Notes: a model not told the origin generated them from the sequence alone. DNA of 40,777 nt from Candidatus Gallionella acididurans (GCA_001577345.1 LSLI01000016.1:1-40777), one strand, 5' to 3'; counted from the first letter of the stretch, positions 15,467 through 24,981 are shown. Translations and numbers: made by a program.

Positions 15467-18400
15467 ATGTTCAAGAAAGTCCTGATCGCAAACCGCGGCG
15501 CCATTGCCTGCCGCATCATCCGCACGCTGCGCAGCATGGGTGTTAAAAGCGTGGCGGTTTATACAGATGCCGATGCGCTGTCCCGTCATGTGGTCGAAGC
15601 CGATGAAGCCTATTGCATCGGCAGTGGCGTCGCGGCGGAAAGCTATCTGCGCGCCGATAAGATACTCGAGATCGCCCGACAGAGCGGTGCGCAAGCCATC
15701 CATCCGGGTTACGGCTTCCTCAGCGAGAAGGCGGATTTCGCCGAACAGTGCGCAGCCCAGGGACTGAGCTTCATCGGGCCGACCCCGGAACAGATGCGCG
15801 CTTTCGGATTGAAGCATACGGCACGCGAACTGGCGCAACAGAACCTGGTGCCGCTGTTGCCGGGCACCGGCTTGCTGGACAGCGTTGCAGATGCGCTGCG
15901 TGAAGCGGCGCATATCGGCTATCCGGTGATGCTGAAGAGCACGGCCGGCGGTGGTGGCATCGGCATGCGTTTGTGCTGGAACAAGGACGAGTTGGGTGAT
16001 GCCTATGAGTCGGTGAAATTTCTGGCACAGAACAACTTCAAGGATGCCGGGCTGTACCTGGAGAAGTACGTCGAGAATGCGCGGCACATAGAAGTGCAGA
16101 TCTTCGGCGACGGCAAGGGCGGCGTCATCGCGCTGGGCGAACGCGATTGCTCGGTGCAGCGGCGCAACCAGAAGGTGGTCGAGGAAACCCCGGCACCCAA
16201 CCTTGCTCCGCGGCTAAGAACGGCCATGCTGGAGACCGCTGTGCGACTGGGCAAGGCGGTCAGTTACCAGTCTGCCGGCACCGTGGAATATATCCTCGAT
16301 GCGGCCACCGGCGAGTTTTATTTCCTTGAAGTCAACACCCGCTTGCAGGTGGAGCATGGGGTGACGGAGGAGGTCACCGGCATAGACCTGGTGGAATGGA
16401 TGGTGCGCCAGGCTGCCGGCAATCTGGCAGAGCTGGGTTCGTTCAAGATTACCCCGCGCGGCGCGTCCATCCAGGTGCGCGTGTATGCGGAAAATCCCGC
16501 CAAGGATTTCCAGCCCTCCTGCGGCACGCTGACTGCGGCTGATTTCCCTGCCCCCGACTCTCCATCCGGAGCGCGCATCGAGACCTGGGTGGAACGCGGC
16601 GTGGAAGTGACACCCTACTATGACCCGATGCTGGCGAAGATCATCGTGCATGGCGCAGACCGCGCCCAGGCGATTACCAGGCTGCAAACCGCGCTGGCTG
16701 CCACCGCCTTGCATGGCATCGAGACCAACTTGGATTACCTGCAGCAAATCCTGTGCGAACCGGTGTTCCGCAACGGGCTGCATACCACCCGTTTCCTCGG
16801 CGGCCTGCATTACCTTGCGCATAGCATCGACGTGCTCGAACCCGGTGTGCAAACCACGGTGCAGGATTACCCGGGACGCCTGGGCTACTGGCATATCGGC
16901 GTGCCGCCATCCGGCCCGATGGACGGCCTGGCCTTCCGTCTGGCCAATCGTCTGGCGGGCAATGCCGAAGAGCTGGCGGGTCTGGAGATCACCTTTACCG
17001 GACCGACACTGCGTTTCAATTGCGACAGCGTGATCGCGATAAGTGGCGCGCCCATCGAAGTGCTTCTGGACGGCAAGCCCGTGGCGCAATGGCAAACCTG
17101 CGGGATCAAGGCCGGTTCGGTGTTGCAGTTCGGCAAGCTGCTGGGCCAGGGATGCCGTGCCTATCTGGCGGTGAAGGACGGCTTGCAGGTGCCCGATTAC
17201 CTCGGCAGCAAATCCACGTTCACACTAGGCCAGTTTGGCGGTCATGCCGGGCGCACCCTGCGTGCCGGCGATGTGCTGCATATCACACCGGCAGATGAAG
17301 TCATCCATCTCCAACTTGCCGCGGACCTGCTGCCGCGATATACCGATACCTGGGAAATCGGCGTGCTGTACGGACCCCACGGCGCACCGGATTTCTTCAC
17401 CGACAGGGACATACAGGAACTGTTCGCCGCAGACTGGGAGGTGCATCACAACTCCAATCGCACCGGTGTGCGCCTGATCGGCCCCAAGCCGCAATGGGCA
17501 CGCAGCGACGGCGGCGAGGCGGGGTTGCACCCGTCGAACATACACGACAATGCCTATGCCATCGGCGCGGTGGATTTCACCGGCGACATGCCGGTGATAC
17601 TTGGGCCGGACGGTCCCAGCCTGGGTGGTTTCGTTTGCCCGGTGACGATTGTCCATGGCGAGCTGTGGAAGACCGGCCAGCTCAAGCCCGGTGACATCGT
17701 GCGTTTTCGCTGGATGACACTGGAGCAGGCGAACTATCTGGAAGAATTGCAGGACGACACGATCCGCCATCTGCACCTACCGAAAAAATTCAGCGCTATG
17801 CCTGCTGCAAAAGGAATGGGCAGCACCATCCTGCATCGCATCCCACCTAGCGTTACCCAGGTGCAGGTGGTGTACCGCCAATCCGGCGACCGCAACCTGC
17901 TGGTCGAATATGGCCCGCTGGTACTCGACCTCAACCTTCGATTCCGCGTCCATGCGCTGATGGAATGGGTGCAGCGCGAAATGGATGCAAAGCGGATCAA
18001 GGGTATCGTGGATCTGACGCCGGGCATCCGTTCGCTGCAGGTCCATTTCGATACGCGCGTGCTGCCGCGCGACAAACTGCTGAAACTGCTGGTCGCGGCG
18101 GAGAAAAAATTGCCTGCGATCGGGGACATGCAGGTAGCGGCACGCATCGTGCATCTGCCGCTATCCTGGGACGATGTCGCTACAAAACTCGCCATCGAGA
18201 AATACATGCAGTCGGTACGCAAGGATGCGCCATGGTGCCCGAGCAACATCGAATTCATCCGCCGCATCAACGGACTGGACAGCATAGCCGATGTGCAGCG
18301 CATCCTGTTCGAGGCGAGCTACCTGGTGATGGGGCTGGGAGATGTGTACCTGGGCGCGCCGGTGGCCACACCGGTCGATCCGCGTCATCGCCTGGTGACC

Positions 18401-19096
18401 ACCAAGTACAACCCGGCACGCACCTGGACGCCCGAGAATGCCGTCGGTATCGGCGGCGCGTATCTGTGCGTGTATGGCATGGAAGGCCCTGGCGGCTACC
18501 AGTTTGTCGGGCGCACCGTGCAGATGTGGAACCGCTATTTGCAGACCCGCGACTTCAAGGATGGCAAGCCGTGGCTGCTGCGATTCTTCGACCAGATCCG
18601 TTTCTATCCGGTCAGCGAAACCGAGCTGCTCGAATTGCGCAAGGATTTCATCTCCGGCCGTTTCAATCTACGCGTGGAAGAAACCACTTTCAGCCTGAAA
18701 CAATACAACACCTTCCTGCACCAGCATGCCGCCGGCATCAACGCGTTCAAAACCACCCAGCAGGCCGCGTTCGAGGCCGAGCGCGAACGCTGGAAGGACA
18801 GCGGCCAGGCTGAATATGTCAGCGATGTCACACTCAGCGAGGCAGACACACAGAGCGAGCTGGATCTTCCTGCGGGCGCGCGTGCGGTCAGCTCGCACGT
18901 GACCGGCACGGTGTGGAAACTGTTGGTCACGGAAGGACAGCGGGTCACTGCAGGCAGTTCGGTGCTGGTGGTGGAATCGATGAAGATGGAGATCGCGGTC
19001 GTAGCCCCGGTCAACGGCAGGGTGCTGCAAGTCTTCAGCAAGCAGGGTGGGCATGTGTCCGCCGGGCAGGTATTGTTGATCATTCATGAGGAATAA
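15467..19096 (+). CDS. Biotin-dependent urea/guanidine carboxylase
   Basis: A 1209-residue single-chain carboxylase. Residues 1 to about 450 form a biotin carboxylase (ATP-grasp GGGGIGM near 162, EVNTRLQVEHGVTEE near 288). About 460-1050 hold the carboxyltransferase built from KipA/AHS2-like and KipI/AHS1-like parts (VQDYPGRLGYWHIGVPPSGPMD; LGDVYLGAPVATPVDPRHRL). The C-terminal biotinyl domain has ESMKMEI with biotinyl-Lys1173. Length matches urea carboxylases. Those linked to DUF1989 pairs and guanidine riboswitches act on guanidine, making carboxyguanidine; both marks are present, so guanidine is the preferred substrate by context. The start at 15467 is fixed by the riboswitch and GGGTGA site. 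The stop lies four bases before the allophanate hydrolase ATG. Confidence 0.92.
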   Translation: MFKKVLIANRGAIACRIIRTLRSMGVKSVAVYTDADALSRHVVEADEAYCIGSGVAAESYLRADKILEIARQSGAQAIHPGYGFLSEKADFAEQCAAQGLSFIGPTPEQMRAFGLKHTARELAQQNLVPLLPGTGLLDSVADALREAAHIGYPVMLKSTAGGGGIGMRLCWNKDELGDAYESVKFLAQNNFKDAGLYLEKYVENARHIEVQIFGDGKGGVIALGERDCSVQRRNQKVVEETPAPNLAPRLRTAMLETAVRLGKAVSYQSAGTVEYILDAATGEFYFLEVNTRLQVEHGVTEEVTGIDLVEWMVRQAAGNLAELGSFKITPRGASIQVRVYAENPAKDFQPSCGTLTAADFPAPDSPSGARIETWVERGVEVTPYYDPMLAKIIVHGADRAQAITRLQTALAATALHGIETNLDYLQQILCEPVFRNGLHTTRFLGGLHYLAHSIDVLEPGVQTTVQDYPGRLGYWHIGVPPSGPMDGLAFRLANRLAGNAEELAGLEITFTGPTLRFNCDSVIAISGAPIEVLLDGKPVAQWQTCGIKAGSVLQFGKLLGQGCRAYLAVKDGLQVPDYLGSKSTFTLGQFGGHAGRTLRAGDVLHITPADEVIHLQLAADLLPRYTDTWEIGVLYGPHGAPDFFTDRDIQELFAADWEVHHNSNRTGVRLIGPKPQWARSDGGEAGLHPSNIHDNAYAIGAVDFTGDMPVILGPDGPSLGGFVCPVTIVHGELWKTGQLKPGDIVRFRWMTLEQANYLEELQDDTIRHLHLPKKFSAMPAAKGMGSTILHRIPPSVTQVQVVYRQSGDRNLLVEYGPLVLDLNLRFRVHALMEWVQREMDAKRIKGIVDLTPGIRSLQVHFDTRVLPRDKLLKLLVAAEKKLPAIGDMQVAARIVHLPLSWDDVATKLAIEKYMQSVRKDAPWCPSNIEFIRRINGLDSIADVQRILFEASYLVMGLGDVYLGAPVATPVDPRHRLVTTKYNPARTWTPENAVGIGGAYLCVYGMEGPGGYQFVGRTVQMWNRYLQTRDFKDGKPWLLRFFDQIRFYPVSETELLELRKDFISGRFNLRVEETTFSLKQYNTFLHQHAAGINAFKTTQQAAFEAERERWKDSGQAEYVSDVTLSEADTQSELDLPAGARAVSSHVTGTVWKLLVTEGQRVTAGSSVLVVESMKMEIAVVAPVNGRVLQVFSKQGGHVSAGQVLLIIHEE

Positions 19097-19100
19097 CACG

Positions 19101-20873
19101 ATGGAACAGACTCTTGCGCTGGGTGACATCCCTGCACTGCTGCGTCGTTATGCGAGTAACGAACTGACCCCGAGCCGGATGGTCGAGCAGATATCCGGGC
19201 GCATCGCGGACGACCCGCATCACGCCTGGATACACAAGCTGTCGCTGGAACAGATGCTGGTTTATGCCCGCGCCGCGGAACAGAAGGGCATCGCATCCCA
19301 ACCGCTCTACGGCATTCCGTTCGCGATCAAGGACAACATCGATCTCGCCGGTGTGCCGACCACCGCGGCCTGCCCCGAATTCAGCTATGTGGCCAAACAG
19401 AGTGCGGTCGTGGTGCAGCGCCTGATAGAGGCAGGCGCCATCCCGATCGGCAAGACCAACCTGGACCAGTTTGCGACCGGGCTGAACGGCACGCGCTCTC
19501 CCTATGGTGCCTGCCTGAACGCGTACGACCCCCGCTATATTTCCGGCGGCTCCAGTTCAGGTTCCGCCGTCGCGCTGGCGCTGGGACAGGTTTGTTTCAG
19601 TCTGGGTACCGACACTGCGGGCTCGGGCCGTGTGCCGGCCGCATTCAACAATCTGGTCGGGCTCAAGCCGACTTGCGGCCTGCTTTCCACCAGCGGAGTG
19701 TTGCCGGCCTGCCGTTCGCTGGATGCGATTGCGATCTTTGCATTGACAGCGGAGGACGCGAATCGCGTACTGGGGGTGGTTACAGGGTTCGATGCCGCGG
19801 ATCCGTATTCCCGGCCGGTGCAGCCGCATGGTTTCGATTTTGGTGTTGCCGCTGCATTCAACTTCGGCGTGCCGCAGTCCGACCAGTTACAGTTCTTTGG
19901 CAACAGGGATGCAGGTGGATTATTCGATCAGGCGGTGGCCAGACTCGAAGCCCTCGGCGGGCGCAAAGTCACGATCGACTTTGCACCTTTCGTTGAAACC
20001 GCGCGCCTGCTGTATGAAGGAGCGTGGGTCGCGGAGCGTTATCTGGCGATACGCGATTTCATCGAGGCTAAACCGCAGGCTTTGTTTCCGGTCACCCGCG
20101 ACATCATGGTGGCTGCAAAAAACTTGAGTGCCGCGGACACATTTGCCGGAAGCTACCGCTTGCGGGAATTGAAACGCAAATGCGACAGCTTATGGGAGAG
20201 CATGGATTGCATCGTGACGCCGACTGCCGGAACCATCTATACCGTGGCCGAGATGCTCAACGACCCGATACGGCTGAATTCCAACCTGGGTTATTACACC
20301 AACTTCATGAACCTGCTGGATTACAGCGCGGTGGCTGTGCCCGCCGGATTCATGTCCGGCGGATTGCCATTTGGAATCACGGTTTTTGCGCCCGCCCATC
20401 AGGATGTCCCATTGCTGCATCTTGCGCAGCGCTTTCGGAACGGCAGCCGCGTGCATGCCTGTACGGATGCCGTGCCGTCCGGACAGATCAGCGTGGCCGT
20501 ATGCGGCGCACACCTCTCCGGAATGCCGCTGAACAAACAGTTGACCGAACGGCGCGCGCGTTTGAATGCCAAAATGCGGACTGCGCCGGATTACCGTTTT
20601 TATGCGCTACCCGGCGGCCCGCCGTGGCGGCCCGGCCTTGTGCAGGTGGCCAAGGGGCAGGGCTATGCGATCGAAGTCGAAGTATGGGAGATGCCCGCAA
20701 CCGCGTTTGGCTCGTTTGTCGCAGGCATCCCCGCGCCGCTGTGCATAGGCACGGTGACGCTGGAAACCGGCGCGCAACTCAAGGGCTTCCTGTGCGAGCA
20801 GCATGCCGTGTCGAACGCCGCAGACATCAGCGAACTGGGCGGCTGGCGCGCCTATATGGCCAGCCTGGAGTGA
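19101..20873 (+). CDS. atzF: Allophanate hydrolase
   Basis: A 590-residue amidase-signature enzyme that cleaves allophanate to ammonia and carbon dioxide, the last step of the pathway. The Ser-cisSer-Lys triad is visible: Lys77 in AIKDN, serines 151-153 in GGSSSGS, and nucleophile Ser175 in DTAGSGR. Residues 1 to about 430 are the amidase domain; about 440-590 form the C-terminal domain (YFYALPGG-like YRFYALPGGPPWRPG, GYAIEVEVWEMP), so this is the complete two-domain form. The ATG at 19101 with AGGAA upstream is preferred over an ATG at 19086 that lies inside the carboxylase gene. It ends the operon; its stop codon abuts the stop of a convergent gene with no space for a terminator. Confidence 0.93.
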   Translation: MEQTLALGDIPALLRRYASNELTPSRMVEQISGRIADDPHHAWIHKLSLEQMLVYARAAEQKGIASQPLYGIPFAIKDNIDLAGVPTTAACPEFSYVAKQSAVVVQRLIEAGAIPIGKTNLDQFATGLNGTRSPYGACLNAYDPRYISGGSSSGSAVALALGQVCFSLGTDTAGSGRVPAAFNNLVGLKPTCGLLSTSGVLPACRSLDAIAIFALTAEDANRVLGVVTGFDAADPYSRPVQPHGFDFGVAAAFNFGVPQSDQLQFFGNRDAGGLFDQAVARLEALGGRKVTIDFAPFVETARLLYEGAWVAERYLAIRDFIEAKPQALFPVTRDIMVAAKNLSAADTFAGSYRLRELKRKCDSLWESMDCIVTPTAGTIYTVAEMLNDPIRLNSNLGYYTNFMNLLDYSAVAVPAGFMSGGLPFGITVFAPAHQDVPLLHLAQRFRNGSRVHACTDAVPSGQISVAVCGAHLSGMPLNKQLTERRARLNAKMRTAPDYRFYALPGGPPWRPGLVQVAKGQGYAIEVEVWEMPATAFGSFVAGIPAPLCIGTVTLETGAQLKGFLCEQHAVSNAADISELGGWRAYMASLE

Positions 20874-21632
20874 TCAGTTCCCGCACAACACGCGCCATGT
20901 TTTTCCGGAACAGCGATCACTGCATGTGCCGTTGGCTTGGGTTAACACCGGTTCCTTTTCAAACAGTGTATGGCCTTCTCGCCAAGGCAGCGTGGACAGC
21001 GTGATTTGCCAGGGATCGCCTGCTCCCCGGCGCAGGCCAAATGAGATCTCGAAATCAAGCAGCTGAACCAGAAGGTGTTGCGGATAGAATTGTAATTGGC
21101 CTGAACCTTTGAATAGTTGCGCCAGCCCTGCCGGCCGGTTGCGCGCATGAATGAAGTGATTTCCGCTAACCAGCAGGTAACTCCCGGGTTCGGCGTCCAC
21201 GCCCTGGGCTAGCAGCTGCAGTGCATAGCAATGTTCATTCTTGCCCCCTGCAACCCTTTCCCATGTCTCGCTGTATGTATCCTCAATGCCGTATTCCAGC
21301 AATTTGTCCGGGTTGGCAAAATGCATGCTGGCGATGTCGCGCTTGCCTGAAGGCGGCTGAAAATCGATCACACGTTTCCATTCGCACTGATTGCCCGTTA
21401 CAACCGTGACACCAGCAAAGCCCTGTTGCTGGGCCAGCCAGGAGAGTTGTTCACCGGAACAATCGGCAAGTGACGTGGTGCCGTTAAAATCCGGCCTGTC
21501 AGCCGGGATGCGGATATCGGCATGCCAACTGCTGGTTTGTAGCCAATAGACCGTGGAACGTGTATCCATGCTGTCGCCCGTCGCAAACAGGGTGCGCTGC
21601 CATAGCCCCAGATAGCTTTCCGGGCCATTCAT
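20874..21632 (-). CDS. Hypothetical protein, convergent with allophanate hydrolase
   Basis: A 252-residue soluble protein of no family I can name with confidence. The segment TRSTVYWLQTSSWHADIRIP near residue 24 and later strands (GSGQLQFYPQHLLVQLLDFEISFG; DPWQITLSTLPWREG) suggest a beta-rich, lipocalin-like or HRI1-like fold; this is an impression, not a match. There is no signal peptide or membrane helix. Its stop codon is directly next to the operon's last stop on the other strand, so the transcripts must overlap at their 3' ends. A GGAT site precedes the ATG at 21632; an in-frame ATG at 21569 (MDTRSTVYWLQ) is an alternative. It is on the same strand as amtB but behind amtB's terminator. 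Confidence 0.7.
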   Translation of the reverse strand: MNGPESYLGLWQRTLFATGDSMDTRSTVYWLQTSSWHADIRIPADRPDFNGTTSLADCSGEQLSWLAQQQGFAGVTVVTGNQCEWKRVIDFQPPSGKRDIASMHFANPDKLLEYGIEDTYSETWERVAGGKNEHCYALQLLAQGVDAEPGSYLLVSGNHFIHARNRPAGLAQLFKGSGQLQFYPQHLLVQLLDFEISFGLRRGAGDPWQITLSTLPWREGHTLFEKEPVLTQANGTCSDRCSGKTWRVLCGN

Positions 21633-21718
21633 GCGGGCTCATCCGTTGCAAATGCCGGGTATCCGTCACTGCATCCACAATTTTGCAGGCTGTTCATGCT
21701 TGATCTCATATCCAAAGA

Positions 21719-21744
21719 TAAAAAAAGGGCACCTTGCGGTGCCC
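21719..21744 (-). terminator. Intrinsic terminator after amtB
   Basis: Minus strand GGGCACC-GCAA-GGTGCCC: seven perfect pairs, GNRA tetraloop, followed by seven or more T residues. It ends the porin-glnK-amtB transcript about 40 bases after the amtB stop. Confidence 0.93.
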
Positions 21745-21781
21745 TGGAATTGAAGCATTGCGCTTCGAGGAGTACTAATCT

Positions 21782-23278
21782 TTAAAGGTTGTAAGCATTC
21801 TCGTCATGGTCAGCCAGATCGAGACCGATTTCCTGTGCTTCGTCGCTTGCGCGGATACCGATTGTCTTCTTCAGGATGAACAGGATCACGAAGGCCACGA
21901 AACCGGACCAGGCCAAAGTGATACCGATGTCCCAGAGTTGCGATACGATCTGTCCCATGGCATCGAAGTCAGCCACTTTGTTGGCAACATAGTCATAAAC
22001 ACCTTGGCCACCCAGCGCCGGGTTGACGAATATGCCGGTGCCCAGCGAACCGATGATGCCGCCGACACAGTGCACGCCAAAGGAATCCAGCGAATCGTCA
22101 TATCCCAGCCAGTTCTTGACTTTGGTCACGGCAAAGAAGCAAATGACCGCAGCCACAGCGCAGACCACCATCGCACCACCCACACCGACGTAACCTGCGG
22201 CCGGAGTGATCGCCACCAGTCCTGTAACGATGCCGGAACAGATGCCCAACAAGCTGGGTTTGCCCTTGACTATCCACTCGACCAGCATCCAGGTGACTCC
22301 GGCAACAGCAACGCCAAACAAGGTGTTGAAGAACGCCAGGCCGGCTGCCCCGGTGGCTTCCAATGCGGAACCTGCATTGAAACCGAACCAGCCCATCCAC
22401 AGCAAACCGGTACCGATCGCAGTCATCATCAGGCTGTGCGGAGGCATCGGGATTTTGCCGTAGCCCTTGCGCGGACCAAGCATCAGAGCCGCCACCAGTG
22501 CCGCGATACCAGCGTTGATGTGCACCACTGTTCCACCGGCAAAGTCGAGCGCGCCTTTCTGGAAGATGAACCCCGCATGGCTGTTGGCGATGTCGCCAGC
22601 CTTGGCAGAGGTGTAAGCATCGGGACCGTCCCAGTACCAGACCATGTGCGAGATCGGCAGGTAGGCAAAGGTGAACCACAGCACACTGAAGATGATCATC
22701 GAGGAGAACTTGAAACGCTCGGCAAAGCCGCCGCAAATCAGCGCGACGGTGATCGCCGCAAAGGTCAGCTGGAACATCGCGTACACGAAATCAGGAATGT
22801 ACTGGCCCTTGCTGAACGTCGCCGCCACAGCGGTGGTCGGATCGTCTCCGGACATGAACCACTTGTCGAGCGAGCCGATGTACGGCGCCAGTGCGCTGCC
22901 GTCGTGGCCCGCGGTGAACGCCATGCTGTAACCGTAGATCACCCAGAGCACTGCAATCACGCAGAAAATTGCGAAGCTCTGCATCACAGTCGACAACGCA
23001 TTCTTTCTGCGCACCATACCAGCGTAGTAAAGAGCCAGGCCAGGCACGGTCATCAGCAACACGAAGGCGGTCGATGTCATCATCCAGGCAACGTCGCCCT
23101 TGTTGCAGTCAAAACCCTTGTCGCCGCATTTCGGCGAGGCAGCAGCGGCATCAGCAGCTGGTGCGGCAGTTGTCGCTGCCGCCGCGGATGCGGGTGCTGC
23201 GGCGTCATCTGCAAATGACGGGGCTGCCAAGCCGAACAACATGGCCAGCAGCGCGAAAGATGCTATAAATTTTTTCAT
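21782..23278 (-). CDS. amtB: Ammonium transporter AmtB
   Basis: A 498-residue ammonium channel. A signal peptide (MKKFIASFALLAMLFGLAAPSFA) is followed by an Ala-rich linker of about 35 residues with two cysteines (PKCGDKGFDC), then the eleven-helix Amt core with PGLALYYAGMVRRKNALS, GGTVVHINAGIAALVAAL (pore histidine), WMGWFGFNAGSA and FGVHCVGGIIGSLGTGIF (second pore histidine). The cytoplasmic tail ends DEAQEIGLDLADHDENAYNL, the usual GlnK-interacting end. The extended Ala-rich N-terminus is longer than in E. coli. It lies 11 bases after glnK, the classical pair in which GlnK plugs the channel when nitrogen is plentiful. Confidence 0.97.
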   Translation of the reverse strand: MKKFIASFALLAMLFGLAAPSFADDAAAPASAAAATTAAPAADAAAASPKCGDKGFDCNKGDVAWMMTSTAFVLLMTVPGLALYYAGMVRRKNALSTVMQSFAIFCVIAVLWVIYGYSMAFTAGHDGSALAPYIGSLDKWFMSGDDPTTAVAATFSKGQYIPDFVYAMFQLTFAAITVALICGGFAERFKFSSMIIFSVLWFTFAYLPISHMVWYWDGPDAYTSAKAGDIANSHAGFIFQKGALDFAGGTVVHINAGIAALVAALMLGPRKGYGKIPMPPHSLMMTAIGTGLLWMGWFGFNAGSALEATGAAGLAFFNTLFGVAVAGVTWMLVEWIVKGKPSLLGICSGIVTGLVAITPAAGYVGVGGAMVVCAVAAVICFFAVTKVKNWLGYDDSLDSFGVHCVGGIIGSLGTGIFVNPALGGQGVYDYVANKVADFDAMGQIVSQLWDIGITLAWSGFVAFVILFILKKTIGIRASDEAQEIGLDLADHDENAYNL

Positions 23279-23289
23279 GGCTTAGGTCC

Positions 23290-23637
<348 letters not shown>

Positions 23638-23649
23638 CTATTTCAAGTG

Positions 23650-23674
23650 ATCGGGGGTGGGCCTCACCCCCGAT
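23650..23674 (-). terminator. Strong hairpin between porin gene and glnK
   Basis: Ten perfect pairs (ATCGGGGGTG/CACCCCCGAT) and a five-base loop, just after the porin stop and about 22 bases before the glnK start. No T run follows on the minus strand, so it is more likely a 3' stabiliser or partial attenuator that lowers glnK-amtB relative to porin than a full terminator. Confidence 0.6.
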
Positions 23675-23680
23675 TGTTTA

Positions 23681-24475
23681 TCAGAACGAGTGGTTAATAG
23701 ACACAGCCACAGTGCTTTTAGCCCAGTTGGTGCCGTTGACAGTGTAGTAACCGCCCGCCTGTGCATTGGTGTTGGTGTATGCCAAACCAAGTACGTATCC
23801 GCCAAAGTCTTTGCTTACATTCAACATGTAATCAGAGTAGGAAGGATCAAGGCCATTCGCAGTCAAGAGATCAGCAGCAGTACCTTTATATTTTTGGTGG
23901 CCGTAATGAGCGCCTACGGTGATACCTGTGTCCGCCACAGGATAGCTGGCATTCACTTCCAGATAGGTGGTGCCGGTAGCACTTGGCACGGTCAGGAAAT
24001 CACCTAACGCGTAGGAAAGCTTGGCCGAGATCCACTTGTATCCAAGGGAGCCATGCACTTCGTTGGTATCTGCCTTAGCAAAACCGGGAGCCGGTGTGTA
24101 AGAGCCCAAATAGTTGTAACGTATGAAACCTACGTCGTAGCTATAGTCCGTGGCGAAACTGTTCTTGATACCAAAATATGTGTCCGTTTCCAGACTGGCA
24201 TTACCGGTTGCTGCTCCTGGCCCGGCGATCCAGCCCACGTTGGATCCCCACACACCTGCATAAAATCCGCTGGAATGTGAATAATCGAAACCACCTTGCA
24301 CCGCCGGCTTGCCTACGTTTTGCGTAATGCCGCGAAATACGTAATTGCTTACTCAGCCTACATTCGCGACAACAGCTGGGGCGGGGGCGGGGGCAGGAGC
24401 TGCATCTGCCATTGCCAGACCGGGGGCGGCCAGGGCAGTCAAGATCAAAGAGTTCAACAGTTTGTTTTTCATCAT
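23681..24475 (-). pseudogene. TorF-family outer-membrane porin gene interrupted by an in-frame TGA
   Basis: Read from ATG 24475 (AAGGA site upstream) the frame gives a signal peptide (MMKNKLLNSLILTALAAPGLAMA), an Ala-Pro repeat, then NVG, a TGA at codon 41 (24353-24355), and continues in the same frame VSNYVFRGITQNVGKPAVQGG to a terminal aromatic (VAVSINHSF), the usual outer-membrane barrel end. Total would be 264 residues, normal for TorF-like putative porins, where a residue such as Leu normally precedes VSNY. The stop is a single nonsense codon with no frame change, so the gene is either newly broken, read through, or a sequencing error. Apart from it everything looks functional: promoter, ribosome site, barrel and codon use. 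It is first in the NtrC-type unit with glnK-amtB, suggesting outer-membrane entry of ammonium or organic nitrogen. Confidence 0.8.
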
Positions 24476-24536
24476 GATGTGTTCCTTCAGTGGTTAAGTT
24501 AAAAGCGGGGTGAACAAATCCGCACGGGATGTAAAA

Positions 24537-24552
24537 GCAGAATGCGTGCCAA
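24537..24552 (-). promoter_or_regulatory. Sigma54 promoter of porin-glnK-amtB
   Basis: Minus strand TTGGCAC-GCATT-CTGC: perfect -24 block, -12 block CTGC in place of TTGC, five-base spacer. Start predicted near 24525, 50 bases before the porin ATG. The glnA promoter has the same CTGC variant. Confidence 0.75.
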
Positions 24553-24613
24553 TGCAATTAATTCATATTAAACAATAGAATATTGATGCCCAATGGTGCC
24601 CGGGGCCATTCTG

Positions 24614-24661
24614 CGCACCATTTTCAGGCGTGTCTACCATCCTGTGCACCGCATGGGTGCG
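24614..24661 (-). promoter_or_regulatory. Paired NtrC-like enhancer sites for porin-glnK-amtB
   Basis: TGCACC-GCATG-GGTGCG (24645-24661) matches TGCACY-N5-GGTGCA at 11 of 12 bases. CGCACC-ATTTT-CAGGCG (24614-24630) is weaker. Centres are 31 bases apart, about -128 and -97 from the predicted start, nearly the same geometry as at glnA. They lie in the gap before ubiK on the other strand. Confidence 0.65.
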
Positions 24662-24744
24662 GCTCTCTATTGAGCCTGAAATCTTCGGGGCAGAATGAAT
24701 TTTGTTACACTGTTCAGCATTGTCTTAACACTTGGAGCACATTC

Positions 24745-24981
24745 ATGTTGAACACAAAGATTTTCGAAGAACTTTCCGCCAAGTTAAGCGCGGCGGCGGA
24801 CAGCAGCCCGGTCAAGGATATCGAAAAAAATATGCGCGCCTTGCTTACCCAGGGTTTCGCAAAACTCGATCTGGTGACTCGCGAAGAATTCGATATTCAG
24901 GCGCAGGTGTTGGCACGCACCCGGGAAAAGCTCGCCGCCTTGGAAGCGCGTGTCGCCGAACTGGAAGCGCAAAGCAAGTAA
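24745..24981 (+). CDS. ubiK: UbiK / YqiC (BMFP) accessory factor
   Basis: A 78-residue protein. The N-terminal amphipathic part is IFEELSAKLSAAADSSPVKDIEKNMRALLTQGFAKLDLVTREEFDIQ and the C-terminal coiled coil runs VLARTREKLAALEARVAELEAQ. This is the full BMFP/YqiC layout; UbiK trimers assist ubiquinone biosynthesis at the membrane. The ATG at 24745 is chosen for its GGAG site and because it begins the family-conserved part. It is divergent from the porin unit. Confidence 0.9.
   Translation: MLNTKIFEELSAKLSAAADSSPVKDIEKNMRALLTQGFAKLDLVTREEFDIQAQVLARTREKLAALEARVAELEAQSK

Noticed and set aside
21806..23218. A 470-codon plus-strand frame opposite amtB.
   Set aside because: It is an antisense shadow rich in His, Arg and Gln; AmtB on the minus strand is unmistakable.
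24360..24420. CRISPR-like or tandem repeat from the GGGGGCGGGGGC run.
   Set aside because: It is simply the Ala-Pro codon repeat of the porin linker.
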